A stretch of DNA of 64,000 bases from Paenibacillus polymyxa. GTDB taxonomy: Bacteria > Bacillota > Bacilli > Paenibacillales > Paenibacillaceae. The position numbers were made by a program, and so were the translations under genes. The stretch's first letter is position 1. Every line of letters starts with the position of its first letter. The stretch lies in assembly GCF_001719045.1 (NCBI RefSeq), contig NZ_CP015423.1, positions 2,006,001 to 2,070,000 of the forward strand, in the 5' to 3' direction. The notes under the pieces were generated by a model, which worked only from the letters and a program-made list of their open reading frames with translations, did no database searches and was not told where the DNA came from. Positions 8,621 through 17,534 of the stretch are shown one piece after another.

Positions 8621-10099
8621 CTATGCAAGGATATCCCACTTCTGGAACGAGACAATCGTACAGTTTCCGTTCGCAAATGCACGAATACCTTTTGATTCCA
8701 TTCCGGGATACACTCTTCCTGTGAGAACGTATTCGCCGTCGCCGATGAATATCTCCACAGAGCTTTTATCGACAAAAATCCGAAGCTCCAGACGCCCCTC
8801 TTGTAATTCCAAGGGCACTCTTCTCTCTCCGCCCGGTCCGATACCGGCACGCTCACGGTTAAAACGGAACAGACCGTCATCAGGACGATACGAGAGTACA
8901 GTCTCCTCTTCGTCGCCCACCCGCAGCTTCAAGCCGAATTCATCCGTATGGCCAGCCTCGAACTCAAATACGACCTTCAGTTCGTAGCTATCTCCGCGCG
9001 TGTCCATAATCTGCTCACCTGTCAGTAAGATATCCCGCTGTTCAAACAGATTGGATCGGTAATTTTCCACCTCTTCAAGCGGACGGAACAGCAATCTGTC
9101 GTGGTCGATCACCGCTTCCCGCGAAAGACTCATCGCACCAGCCCAATGGTGCCCCTCCTGAGTCGGCATCTCCGATTCCCACATATCCATCCATCCGATA
9201 ACGATACGCCGCCCTTTATCATCCAAGGTTGACTGTGGGGCATAGAAATCGAATCCGTGATCCACCTGAGCATACCGCTCTGCCGTAAATGTTCCGGCAG
9301 CGGAATTGAAATCACCTATACCGTACATGGTGGAATGCAGATTGCGGTAAGCCTCCCCCTGTGCAGGCATGCGCTGCGGGGATAGCATAAATACGTGCCG
9401 ACCACCGAGCGGGAACAGATCTGGACACTCCCAATTATCACCGAAGCGTCCGTCACTCACGGCTAGTACATTGACATACGTCCAGCTTTTCAGGTCTTCA
9501 GAACGGTAAAGCAGTACAAGTCCGTTCCCTTTGGCATCATTAGAACCGAGAACGGCGTAATATTGATCTTCGTGCCTGAACACCTTAGGGTCACGGAAGT
9601 CTTTACGGCTGATCGTGTCCGGTATAGCGTCATAACTGATGACCGGGTTGCCCTCCCACTTTTCGAACGTTATTCCGTCTTCTGATACTGCAATTCCCTG
9701 CGACTGCTTGTAATCCTGATCTTTGTCAGGCCCGGTTACAACATGCCCGGTATACATCAGGACAAGCTTTCCGTCCTGCTCAATCGCACTGCCAGAGAAG
9801 CAGCCATCCTGGTCGAACTCACCGTCCGGTGCCAAAGCGATCGGTAGATAATCCCACTTCATAAGATCGCGGCTGACTGCATGTCCCCAGTGCATCGGTC
9901 CCCATACTGATTTATACGGGTAATGTTGATAGAACAAGTGATATTGCCCGTTATATTGAATGAAGCCGTTCGGATCATTCATCCAGCCCAGTTCAGCCAT
10001 TAAATGGTAGTGCAGCCGATAATCTGGCCGAAGCATATGCTTCGATTGGGAAATAAATTGATCTGCACGCTCTCTCGTATACGTTCTAGTCTGTTTGAT
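8621..10099 (-). CDS. GH32 sucrose-6-phosphate hydrolase / beta-fructosidase
   Basis: Beta-fructofuranosidase hydrolysing sucrose or fructo-oligosaccharides. GH32 motifs are intact, numbered from the Met at 10036: WMNDPNG (nucleophile D21), FRDP (D149, transition-state stabiliser) and WECPDLF (acid/base E203), then the C-terminal beta-sandwich. No signal peptide, so it is cytoplasmic, consistent with uptake by the ABC transporter upstream. Start: homologous-looking sequence (KQTRTYTRERADQFISQSKH) continues in frame 21 codons upstream of the first ATG. The strong site GGGGGAGG lies 7 bases before an in-frame ATC at 10097-10099, while the ATG touching the GGAGG is out of frame and stops after six codons. 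I therefore place the start at ATC (492 residues); 10036 gives 471. Either AUC initiation or a mutated ATG is implied. Confidence 0.85.
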   Translation of the reverse strand: MKQTRTYTRERADQFISQSKHMLRPDYRLHYHLMAELGWMNDPNGFIQYNGQYHLFYQHYPYKSVWGPMHWGHAVSRDLMKWDYLPIALAPDGEFDQDGCFSGSAIEQDGKLVLMYTGHVVTGPDKDQDYKQSQGIAVSEDGITFEKWEGNPVISYDAIPDTISRKDFRDPKVFRHEDQYYAVLGSNDAKGNGLVLLYRSEDLKSWTYVNVLAVSDGRFGDNWECPDLFPLGGRHVFMLSPQRMPAQGEAYRNLHSTMYGIGDFNSAAGTFTAERYAQVDHGFDFYAPQSTLDDKGRRIVIGWMDMWESEMPTQEGHHWAGAMSLSREAVIDHDRLLFRPLEEVENYRSNLFEQRDILLTGEQIMDTRGDSYELKVVFEFEAGHTDEFGLKLRVGDEEETVLSYRPDDGLFRFNRERAGIGPGGERRVPLELQEGRLELRIFVDKSSVEIFIGDGEYVLTGRVYPGMESKGIRAFANGNCTIVSFQKWDILA

Positions 10100-10119
10100 A
10101 AAGCATCCTCCCCCTGCAG

Positions 10120-10947
10120 TTATTTAATCGAGCCTTGCATAACACCCTGAATAATATACTTCTGGGCGAACAGATAGATGATAATGATCGGAAATATCGT
10201 CAGTACCAAACTTGCCATCAATGGACCATAATCCACTGTATAGGTTCCATAAAAGTTGTACGTGGACAACGGAAGTGTCCTTTGCTCCGGATCGACCAGA
10301 ATAAGGGAAGGTAACAGAAAATCATTCCAGATCCACAGTACATTGAGAATGGAAATGGTGGCAGTCGTGGGCATCAGTACCGGAAACACAATCCGGAAGA
10401 ATGTCTGAAACCGCGTGCAGCCGTCAATTAGCGCCGCTTCCTCCAGTTCCTTTGGAATACTCTTTACAAAACCATGATAAATGAAGACGGCCAGCGAGCT
10501 GCCAAAACCGATATACATGTAAATCAGCGACCACTTGCTGTTCAGCAGATCAAGTGACCCGTAGATTTTCACCAATGGAATCATGATAGCCTGGAATGGA
10601 ATGATCATGGATGCAACCATTAGCATAAATGTATATTGGTTGAACTTGGTGTTGTTTCTGACAAAATAATGGGCCGTCATCGCCGCGAACAGTGAAATAA
10701 ACAGAACACTTAACACCGTTATGACCAATGAGTTGGTGAAGGCAGCGATGTAATTCATTTTATCAAATGCATTCATATAATTGACCGTACTGAAGCTCTC
10801 TGGAAGCGATAACGGATTTGAGGTGATGGCCATGTTTTCCTTGAACGAATTGATCAGCAGAAAGACGAAAGGTACGATGAACAATATGAGTATGACTGTC
10901 AGCACAATGAATTTGATCACGGAGGAAGCAATTCTTTTTCTTGTCAT
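10120..10947 (-). CDS. ABC sugar transporter permease (MalG type)
   Basis: 275-residue inner-membrane permease of the carbohydrate-uptake (CUT1) class, with six predicted helices. The conserved EAA loop reads EELEEAALIDGCTRFQTFFRIVFPVLMP, the contact site for the ATPase. The start overlaps the stop of the preceding permease (TAATG), with GGAGG about 10 bases upstream. The GH32 gene follows after about 20 bp. No ATPase gene is present in the operon, as is common for CUT1 systems served by a shared MsmX-type ATPase elsewhere. The neighbouring GH32 enzyme suggests a fructose-containing oligosaccharide as substrate. Confidence 0.92.
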   Translation of the reverse strand: MTRKRIASSVIKFIVLTVILILFIVPFVFLLINSFKENMAITSNPLSLPESFSTVNYMNAFDKMNYIAAFTNSLVITVLSVLFISLFAAMTAHYFVRNNTKFNQYTFMLMVASMIIPFQAIMIPLVKIYGSLDLLNSKWSLIYMYIGFGSSLAVFIYHGFVKSIPKELEEAALIDGCTRFQTFFRIVFPVLMPTTATISILNVLWIWNDFLLPSLILVDPEQRTLPLSTYNFYGTYTVDYGPLMASLVLTIFPIIIIYLFAQKYIIQGVMQGSIK

Positions 10948-11831
10948 TACGCCTCAACCTCCAACTTCTTGCTAAAATAAACCTGAAGCAGAGTGATGAG
11001 AGCAACCATCAGGAACAATACGAATGCTTCTGCCTGCCCCACACCATAATCACGGGAAAGGAATGCCTTTTCATACACATGCATCGACACCATTTGAGTA
11101 CTGCTGAACGGCCCACCTTTCGTGAGTGCAAGGTTCACGTCATAGACCATAAATCCGCGCTGCAGGGACAAGAATATACATACGATGAAAGAAGGAACCA
11201 TCAAGGGCAGCACCATTTTCCGCAGTCTGGTCCAGCTGTTTGCCCCATCAATGCTTGCGGCCTCCATAATATCATTCGGGACACCAGTCAACCCTGCGAT
11301 GTAAATGACCATCATGTAACCCGCGTTCTGCCACACGGTTACAATCACGAGTGCCCAGAACGCTTTGTCGGGATCAGCCAGCCAAGTCGTGCTGAGCGAC
11401 TGTATGCTGGCATGTTGTCCCAAATAGACAAGCACGTTGTTGAATATAAACTGCCATATAAAACCGAGCACAATGCCGCCGACAAGGTTGGGCAGGAAAA
11501 ATCCCGCCCGGAAAATACTCTGTCCTTTTAACCCTTTTGTCAGCACATAAGCCAGCATAAAAGCGATCACATTGATAAGAACAACGGTATAAAACACATA
11601 CTTGAGCGTCAAGCTGAACGATTTCCAAAACTCAATATCTCTAAAAACAGCCAGATAGTTTTGGACGCCAACCAGCGATAGTGTGGTGGAAATACCATCC
11701 CAGTTTGTGAACGTCAGATAGATGCCGTACAAAAATGGAATGATCATTACCGTTATGAAGGCAAACAAGGTTGGTCCGGTAAACAGCAGCCGCGTCCGCA
11801 GCCGATTCCATACTCCTTTTTCCTCAATCAT
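10947..11831 (-). CDS. ABC sugar transporter permease (MalF/UgpA type)
   Basis: 294-residue membrane permease with about six helices, beginning with the short cytoplasmic MIEEKGVWNRLRTR. The EAA loop is visible as NDIMEAASIDGANSWTRLRKMVLPLMVP. A G-rich ribosome site lies 4-5 bases before the ATG. It pairs with the MalG-type permease encoded directly downstream and with the binding protein encoded upstream, forming the membrane pore of one sucrose/fructan-type importer. Confidence 0.92.
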   Translation of the reverse strand: MIEEKGVWNRLRTRLLFTGPTLFAFITVMIIPFLYGIYLTFTNWDGISTTLSLVGVQNYLAVFRDIEFWKSFSLTLKYVFYTVVLINVIAFMLAYVLTKGLKGQSIFRAGFFLPNLVGGIVLGFIWQFIFNNVLVYLGQHASIQSLSTTWLADPDKAFWALVIVTVWQNAGYMMVIYIAGLTGVPNDIMEAASIDGANSWTRLRKMVLPLMVPSFIVCIFLSLQRGFMVYDVNLALTKGGPFSSTQMVSMHVYEKAFLSRDYGVGQAEAFVLFLMVALITLLQVYFSKKLEVEA

Positions 11832-11892
11832 GATGCCCCCCCTCTCTTTGTCCCTGATTTCTCTCTCTATTCCGGGTAATTTGAAAACAACC

Positions 11893-13218
11893 TTATTTTA
11901 CGGTCTTCCAGTAGTTTTCGATTTCTTTAACCAGTGTTGCTCGATCGCCCTGTTTCGCCAGATACTTTTGCATGGAAGATCCTGTCTTGGACCAGTGGTC
12001 GGCAGGCAGCATGCTCATCGACTGCTCTGACTTGCCTTTTGCGATATAATCCTGGATGGACTTGCCCAGCGGATCGGCCGCAGGCAGTGTAATATTTTTG
12101 AACGCCGGGATGATGTTTGCTTGGTTCACGAGGAAATCCTGGCCTTTCTCTTCATAGACGATCCAGTTCAGGAACTTCTTCGCCGCCTCTTGCTGTTCTG
12201 GAGTAGCCTTCTCCTTGTCAATAACAATGCGCTTGGATACAGCAGACGAAATCTCCTGATTGCCGTAGTCATCGGCATTGTTGCTGATGGGTACAGGCAG
12301 AAAACCATATTCTTTGTTAGCGGTATCAAAACTGTTGATTTGCGGCCATGCCCAGTTGCCCATGAACCAAATGCCAACTTCACCTTTGCCGAGCAGTTCC
12401 GGTCCGCGTTCATAAGTTCCTGCTAGCGGAGAAGCCTGATCGATATTGTATTTCATCATGACGTCGAATGTATCCATAAGTCCGTTAAATACAGGATTAT
12501 TAGCCAAGTCCGCCTGGCCCGCTTTTAGTGACGCCATGAATTTGTCCACTTCAGCCATGTCTTTGTTCTGGCCTGCATAAGCAAGAGGCAAATAATGAGC
12601 GCCCAGGGACCAGTCCATTGATGAAATCACCAGTGCTTTCTTTCCGGATGTCTCGATTTGCTGAAACAGTTTTTCAAGGTCATTTCGGGTTTTAATTGTG
12701 GTGGGATCAAAGCTTCCGCCTACCGCTTTATCTACAACGGCTTTATTGTAAATGAATCCGTAGCCTTCAACAGCCAGTGGAAACGCGTAATTTTTACCAT
12801 CAACTGTCGTAGCATTAGTAGCGCTTTCAACAGTGTCCGCATTCCACTTTTCCCCGCTTAGATCGAGGATACGGTCCTTAAATTTCTCAACATCGCCTGT
12901 ATCTAGCATGATCATGGTCGGCGGGTTTCCTGATGCATACAAGGCAGAGGCACGCTCAAAAGGAGATCCACCAGTCGGAACCGGCTGGATTTCAACAGTA
13001 ATGCCCGGATTGTCTTTCTGGAACGCCTTCGCGGCTTCCTCCAGCTGTGGAAGGATTTCGCCTTTGGAGTTCAAAAGCGTAATTTTCACATTTTTCGAAT
13101 CCCCTGATCCCCCTCCAGAAGCCGAATTACCTTCTCCTCCGGAGCCACTGCATGCAGATACCACCATAACCAAAAGGAGCAGCATTACCATCCATTGAAC
13201 TCTTTTGAATTTCCTCAT
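11893..13218 (-). CDS. Extracellular sugar-binding lipoprotein of ABC transporter (family 1 SBP)
   Basis: 441-residue solute-binding lipoprotein. The start is taken at 13218 because the upstream in-frame ATG at 13227 touches the GGGG of the ribosome site, whereas this one is 9 bases away. The signal peptide is MRKFKRVQWMVMLLLL followed by the lipobox VVSAC, then a Gly/Ser-rich linker. The mature part has the two-lobed family 1 fold with segments such as FQKDNPGITVEIQPVP and GKGEVGIWFMGNWAWPQI. First gene of the operon with two permeases and GH32. Its promoter carries LacI-type operators and a cre-like site, so it should be induced by substrate and repressed by preferred sugars. Confidence 0.92.
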   Translation of the reverse strand: MRKFKRVQWMVMLLLLVMVVSACSGSGGEGNSASGGGSGDSKNVKITLLNSKGEILPQLEEAAKAFQKDNPGITVEIQPVPTGGSPFERASALYASGNPPTMIMLDTGDVEKFKDRILDLSGEKWNADTVESATNATTVDGKNYAFPLAVEGYGFIYNKAVVDKAVGGSFDPTTIKTRNDLEKLFQQIETSGKKALVISSMDWSLGAHYLPLAYAGQNKDMAEVDKFMASLKAGQADLANNPVFNGLMDTFDVMMKYNIDQASPLAGTYERGPELLGKGEVGIWFMGNWAWPQINSFDTANKEYGFLPVPISNNADDYGNQEISSAVSKRIVIDKEKATPEQQEAAKKFLNWIVYEEKGQDFLVNQANIIPAFKNITLPAADPLGKSIQDYIAKGKSEQSMSMLPADHWSKTGSSMQKYLAKQGDRATLVKEIENYWKTVK

Positions 13219-13259
13219 TGTTGTCATCCCCTTATTTATATAATGGCTCTGAACACTTA

Positions 13260-13275
13260 AATAAAACGCTTACAA
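13260..13275 (-). promoter_or_regulatory. cre-like catabolite repression site
   Basis: Minus strand TTGTAAGCGTTTTATT resembles the CcpA cre pattern TGWAANCGNTNWCA at 12 of 14 positions. It lies just downstream of the -10 box, a roadblock position. Confidence 0.5.
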
Positions 13276-13279
13276 ACGG

Positions 13280-13319
13280 ATTATATGTCAATGGTTTAAC
13301 TTGTGTCAATCGTTTGACA
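13280..13319 (-). promoter_or_regulatory. Consensus promoter with two LacI-type operators for the sugar operon
   Basis: On the minus strand, TTGACA (13309-13304), an 18-base spacer and TATAAT (13285-13280) give perfect -35 and -10 boxes. The -35 lies inside the near-palindrome TGTCAATCGTTTGACA (13304-13319, plus strand) with the central CG typical of LacI/GalR sites. A second, poorer copy TGTCAATGGTTTAACT (13286-13301) fills the spacer, 18 bp away. Binding there by the adjacent LacI-family protein would block polymerase. Confidence 0.75.
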
Positions 13320-13341
13320 TGTTGAATTTTTAACATGTACT

Positions 13342-13379
13342 AAAAAAAATCTGTTCCCCTTGTTAGAGGAACAGATTTT
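13342..13379. terminator. Terminator of the LacI-family gene
   Basis: The stem AAATCTGTTCC / GGAACAGATTT with a ten-base loop is followed on the minus strand by eight T residues. It directly follows the regulator stop codon. Confidence 0.88.
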
Positions 13380-13382
13380 CAT

Positions 13383-14360
13383 TCAGGTCGTTGCACGCTC
13401 AATTAGTTCAACAGGCAGCAGATTGACAGGTTGTACCTGCTCCCCTTCCGCCTGCCTGCGGATCAGCTCGACCGCCAGTCTGCCGATGTCTGCAATCGGC
13501 TGTCTTACCGATGTAAGTTCCGGCGTCAGCCAGGAAGCAACGCTTACATCATCGAAGCCTACAATGCGCACATTCTCTGGCACATGCCTTCCAGCTCGAA
13601 TATATTCTTTCAGCGCAAAAGCCGCAATAATATCACTTGTTGCGAACACTCCATCAACATCGGGATGTTCATGAACGAGTTTTGAAATGATTCGCTCGTA
13701 CTCCTTCTGGTCGAACACATTCAAGTCTGTTTGAACGATCACATGCTGGACACCATCCCTGCCCACGACATCCCGGAATGCTTTGGTCCGCTCATTGGAC
13801 AGCATGTTCAGCTCCAGATTTCCACATATATGCGCAATTTTCTGGCAGCCTTTGCTGATGAGCAGCTCCGTAGCCAGCTCGCCTCCGCGATAATTATCCG
13901 AGGATATGTAAGGAATACACGGGTCAATCTGTCTATCAAATGTCACAATCGGTGAATTCAAATGTCGGTACTCTTCTACTTCTAATGTATGGCTACCCAT
14001 AATGATGCCATCCACCCGGTTCCGCTTCAACATATCGATATACACTTTTTCCTTCACGGGATCCATATGGGAATTGCACAGCAGGACCTTGCAGTTTTGC
14101 TGATAGGCATAGAACTCAACCTGATTGGCAAGCTCACTGAAGAAAGGATGCGAGACATCGGGAATAATCAGGCCAATAATATTAGACTGCTTGCGCAATA
14201 GGGATCGTGCTATTTCATTCGGTTGATAATTAAGTTCCTCCATTGCATCGAACACTTTTTTGCGTGTAGTTTCGCTAATATATCCCCGGTTGTTCATTAC
14301 ACGGGATACTGTTGTGACCGACACGCCCGCTTTTAATGCTACATCATGAATTGTCGCCAT
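13383..14360 (-). CDS. LacI-family transcriptional repressor of the sugar operon
   Basis: 325-residue LacI/GalR regulator. The start is placed at 14360 (MATIHDVALKAG), which has GGAAGAGG about 5 bases upstream; the in-frame ATG six codons earlier lacks a site. The N-terminal HTH (ATIHDVALKAGVSVTTVSRV) and hinge helix (NEIARSLLRKQSN) lead into a periplasmic-binding-like effector domain (IIGLIIPDVSHPFF; EYIRAGRHVPENVRIVGFDD). It is transcribed separately, upstream of the binding-protein gene and in the same direction. The operator pair at 13286-13319 has the central CG such proteins need. The effector is probably sucrose, a fructan fragment or a phosphorylated derivative. Confidence 0.9.
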   Translation of the reverse strand: MATIHDVALKAGVSVTTVSRVMNNRGYISETTRKKVFDAMEELNYQPNEIARSLLRKQSNIIGLIIPDVSHPFFSELANQVEFYAYQQNCKVLLCNSHMDPVKEKVYIDMLKRNRVDGIIMGSHTLEVEEYRHLNSPIVTFDRQIDPCIPYISSDNYRGGELATELLISKGCQKIAHICGNLELNMLSNERTKAFRDVVGRDGVQHVIVQTDLNVFDQKEYERIISKLVHEHPDVDGVFATSDIIAAFALKEYIRAGRHVPENVRIVGFDDVSVASWLTPELTSVRQPIADIGRLAVELIRRQAEGEQVQPVNLLPVELIERATT

Positions 14361-14604
14361 ATTAACCTCTTCCCGCACAAAATAAATACATACAAACTAT
14401 ACTCTCTCCTCATCATTTCAACAACCTTACATAACGGAAGCCTAAAAATGGACGTAAATGTTAGGTGACTGAACTTTGCGAATCCCAAATTAGAGGTTAC
14501 AGCAAGTTCTACTAACTTCATAAACTGATCCTCATACATAATTCGCGAAGAGCTTTCTTCTTCCATTTGTTCACCGCCTGCTGAGTGATTTTGAGTTCTC
14601 ATTT

Positions 14605-14645
14605 CTATAAAATAATACAACAGCCTATCCAATTGGATAGGCTGT
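14605..14645 (-). terminator. Terminator of the GH5 gene
   Basis: ACAGCCTATCC, loop AATT and GGATAGGCTGT make a perfect 11-bp stem. On the minus strand it is followed by TGTATTATTTTAT. The rest of 14361-14666 shows only the LacI-gene leader and a doubtful short open frame. Confidence 0.82.
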
Positions 14646-14666
14646 CGGTAGCTGAAAGAATTAACA

Positions 14667-16013
14667 TCATTCTGATTGTGCGTCAGTCGGTGCATTAATG
14701 TATGTATCTGTAAGCACATCAGTCGGTGCATCCGCAGGCACATTATCCGTTGCTGATTCACTGTTCTGGAGTAGTGCTCTCGGATAGGCCTGTGCACGCT
14801 CATAGTACCAGTTAAACAAGAAGCGGGCCATCGCCTGACGTCGGGTATCGCCATCCCACTTTAACCCTGCTGTTGGGTCCGCAAATGAACTCCTTGCTCC
14901 AGATTCCAGCAGAAAGCCATTCATGTGTGCGGTCATGCTGACATTACCGGCTGCTGTAAAAATGGACTTCGTGTTTTTCCCAAATCCATCATTAGAGCCG
15001 TTAAACAAATTCCAGTACTCTGAATCGCCGGGTTGTGTCTTGAACCAGGTAAATTCTGTAACATTTATTGGATAGGCTTGAGCTGCCGCCTTAATGTTGG
15101 AATTCCATTGCGATTGCAGCTTGTCCTTGTTATCATAAGCTCCGTAGCCTGGATACCAGTGGACAGCATAGCCGTAGTTGTTCAAGGGGTCTGTCAGCGG
15201 GTGTTTTGCCACCGGGCTGTAAAATTGGTTGTATCCAAGTCCTGCAGCCCAGATGACATTATCCGCTCCTTTACTTCGAATCGTGGAAATGATAGAGTTC
15301 TGGAATCTTCTCAGATCATTCCAATGGTCAAGAAAATCATTCTCACCGGGATAGCCTCCCCAATGCCCATTCGCATACGACTTAATTGGCTCGTTGATCA
15401 GTTCAAACATGACGTTATCCGCGCTATTAATAGCAGGCTGCGAGGCAAGATACCCCCAGATTTGATTAAATTTGTCCAAATTGGATTGTGTTGTACCCTG
15501 ATCGTTAGCTAAAGTGAAATCAAGACCAAGGGTAACATAAACGCCCTTTGTTTTCGCATAATTGATGTATGGAATAATCACATTTTGTGTAACTGCCTGT
15601 AAACCGGCGAAGTTGTATGACCCTGCGGCCACATCTCCCATATCCTGGCGGTCAATAAACAATCGGACCTGATTCATATACCAACCGTGGTTGCTTCCAT
15701 ACTTCGGTCTGGTGTCTGTAAAGGTGTCGGTGATATCCTTCAAATAAGCCAAAATTGCTGCATGACGATTGTTACCATTCAATTTGAGATAATAATTACT
15801 ATTTTGATAGGTCCAGTATGCTCCCGACGGCTGATGCCAGCCACTCAAAACAACAGGTTTTCCGCTGCTGTTCACCAATTGATTGCCCCTGACATGGAGC
15901 TCTCCCATGGGCATACCTGACCATGCATCTATATGTTGGTCAAACACCGGTTTTAAAGGCAATATGAATACAAGTATCAGAACTATTTTACATACCATAC
16001 CTAATTTTTTCAA
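14667..16013 (-). CDS. Secreted GH5-type glycoside hydrolase (cellulase-like)
   Basis: 448-residue extracellular clan GH-A hydrolase. A signal peptide covers about residues 1-30. The (beta/alpha)8 domain shows VMFELINEP with acid/base E208 and, in INVTEFTWF, the likely nucleophile E320; W/H-rich loops (SGWHQPSGAYW, GYAVHWYPGYG) fit a glycan cleft. GH5 assignment rests on the NEP and TEF signatures; the subfamily and substrate (beta-glucan, mannan or similar) are not resolved. The C-terminus is an Asp/Pro/Thr-rich tail (APTDVLTDTYINAPTD) without a recognisable binding module. The start is TTG at 16013 with GGAGG 7 bases upstream. It is monocistronic with its own terminator and diverges from the lichenase gene. 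Confidence 0.8.
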   Translation of the reverse strand: MKKLGMVCKIVLILVFILPLKPVFDQHIDAWSGMPMGELHVRGNQLVNSSGKPVVLSGWHQPSGAYWTYQNSNYYLKLNGNNRHAAILAYLKDITDTFTDTRPKYGSNHGWYMNQVRLFIDRQDMGDVAAGSYNFAGLQAVTQNVIIPYINYAKTKGVYVTLGLDFTLANDQGTTQSNLDKFNQIWGYLASQPAINSADNVMFELINEPIKSYANGHWGGYPGENDFLDHWNDLRRFQNSIISTIRSKGADNVIWAAGLGYNQFYSPVAKHPLTDPLNNYGYAVHWYPGYGAYDNKDKLQSQWNSNIKAAAQAYPINVTEFTWFKTQPGDSEYWNLFNGSNDGFGKNTKSIFTAAGNVSMTAHMNGFLLESGARSSFADPTAGLKWDGDTRRQAMARFLFNWYYERAQAYPRALLQNSESATDNVPADAPTDVLTDTYINAPTDAQSE

Positions 16014-16398
16014 AGAAAGGCCTCCTCCTCAAAAATTTAATTGACTATTATGCCAAAAGAATAAAATGGTATAAACATGTAGTGGCTGCGCTTCCTGAGT
16101 CTATCCTATTGCAAAATCATCACCTCCCTTAATGGAAGATTATAACGTTTATTTGTATTTCTTGCATCTAATTGTATAACTTACATTTCCAAACCACAAC
16201 TTGATAAAATTTAGTTTTTTTGAAATTATTTTTCTATCGTTAAGTTTGCTATAGTCTACGCCTCAATTTCAAGCTACAATGAAGATACCAAATATGGAAG
16301 TCTTTTATATTTTTTCGGTAAGCCGGCCAATACTTGAAATAATGTATCATTGCCAGCCGTTTCTTTCATGTTTGGTCAATCTTTTATGGAGGTGTAAA
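16014..16398. promoter_or_regulatory. Divergent regulatory region between GH5 and lichenase genes
   Basis: A+T-rich 385 bp without a gene. Minus-strand candidate for GH5: TTTATA-17-CATAAT within 16035-16080. Plus-strand candidates for the lichenase: TTGTAT-16-TATAAC near 16155-16185 and an extended -10 TGCTATAGT near 16248. None is decisive. Confidence 0.35.
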
Positions 16399-17112
16399 AT
16401 GAAGAAGAAATCTTGGTTCACTTTAATGGTCACGGGTATTGTCTCTCTGTTTTTTTCGGTAAGCGTTTATGCGGGGAATGTTTTTTGGGAACCACTTAAT
16501 GGTTTCAATTCTGGTGCATGGCAAAAGGCGGATGGATATTCCAATGGGAACATGTTTAATTGCACTTGGCGTGCTAATAATGTCAATTTTACGAACGATG
16601 GCAAAATGAAGCTTGGCTTAACAAGTTCTGCGTACAATAAATTTGACTGTGGAGAGTATCGATCGACGAACACTTACAGATACGGCTTATACGAGGTCAG
16701 CATGAAGCCTGCTAAAAATACTGGGATCGTATCTTCCTTCTTTACGTATACGGGACCTACTGATGGCACGCAATGGGATGAAATAGATATTGAATTTTTA
16801 GGCAAAGACACGACAAAAGTGCAATTCAACTATTATACAAACGGGGTCGGTGGTCACGAGAAGATTGTTGATCTGGGCTTTGATGCATCAAGAGGCTTCC
16901 ACACCTATGCTTTCGATTGGCAGCCAGGGTACATTAAGTGGTATGTTGACGGGGTTTTAAAGCATACGGCAACTACAAACATACCAAGCACACCAGGCAA
17001 GATTATGATGAATTTATGGAATGGTACTGGCGTTGACGACTGGCTGGGTTCGTATAATGGAGTGAATCCGCTATACGCCGAATACGATTGGGTAAAATAC
17101 ACGAGCAATTAG
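16399..17112 (+). CDS. Secreted lichenase, endo-beta-1,3-1,4-glucanase (GH16)
   Basis: 237-residue extracellular enzyme cleaving beta-1,4 bonds next to beta-1,3 bonds in mixed-linkage glucan. The start at 16399 has GGAGG about 7 bases upstream; an in-frame ATG 40 codons earlier lacks a site. Signal peptide about residues 1-25 (ending SVYAG). The jelly-roll catalytic domain carries DEIDIEFLG with nucleophile E128, D130 and acid/base E132, the classical GH16 lichenase motif. Cys54 and Cys84 would form the conserved disulfide. The C-terminus [10 protein letters not shown] is typical of Bacillus/Paenibacillus lichenases. It is the last host gene before the left end of the Tn7-like element and was probably the original neighbour of glmS. 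Confidence 0.95.
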   Translation: MKKKSWFTLMVTGIVSLFFSVSVYAGNVFWEPLNGFNSGAWQKADGYSNGNMFNCTWRANNVNFTNDGKMKLGLTSSAYNKFDCGEYRSTNTYRYGLYEVSMKPAKNTGIVSSFFTYTGPTDGTQWDEIDIEFLGKDTTKVQFNYYTNGVGGHEKIVDLGFDASRGFHTYAFDWQPGYIKWYVDGVLKHTATTNIPSTPGKIMMNLWNGTGVDDWLGSYNGVNPLYAEYDWVKYTSN

Positions 17113-17127
17113 CCCGTAGTACAAAAG

Positions 17128-17152
17128 CAGCCCTGTAGGGGCTGTTTTTTTT
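17128..17152 (+). terminator. Terminator of the lichenase gene
   Basis: CAGCCC, loop TGTAG and GGGCTG form a tight stem followed by eight T residues, 15 bp after the stop codon. The stretch from here to 17449 holds no gene I can support. Confidence 0.9.
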
Positions 17153-17449
17153 GATGATGCATTGAGTCAGCCATGTTCGGCCATGAAGAAAACCACCGGA
17201 AATCTATTCAAAGCTGGCGATCATCGATGCGCAGCTTGAATATAATCAGGGATTTAATAACTCCTCAGTTTACCCCATACGTTTGTAGGTGATTGGAATT
17301 CATCTGCTTCAATTACTTTAAAACACCAATACAGGAAAGGATTCATGTAACTATACTACGCACTGATTGAGCCAAAGCTGTAGCCTCTGAATTTAATAAA
17401 AAAGCCCGGTGTACAAAGGTACCAACTTTAATGTAACTAAACAATAGTT

Positions 17450-17510
17450 TGTCAGGTGATAAAAAAGTCTGAAACCACCACAAATTACCATAAAAAGGAA
17501 GTTGGAAACT
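17450..17510 (+). repeat. Left end of the Tn7-like element
   Basis: Terminal TGTCAGGTGATAAAAAAGT followed by CTGAAACCA, inverted relative to the right end. A further TnsB-like half (GTTGGAAAC) lies at about 17501. Fewer and wider-spaced sites than at the right end are typical of Tn7 left ends. Confidence 0.82.
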
Positions 17511-17534
17511 TGTACTATTACGATAATATAATTT

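Noticed and set aside
14339..14564. 75-residue minus-strand frame (MEEESSSRIMYEDQFMKLVE) between the GH5 and LacI-family genes
   Set aside because: Weak ribosome site, and its end runs through the LacI-gene leader into that gene. The first half looks somewhat coding-like, so a decayed small gene is possible.
16279..16398. 40-codon N-terminal extension of the lichenase
   Set aside because: It would precede a perfect signal peptide. GGAGG sits before the ATG at 16399, giving the usual family length.
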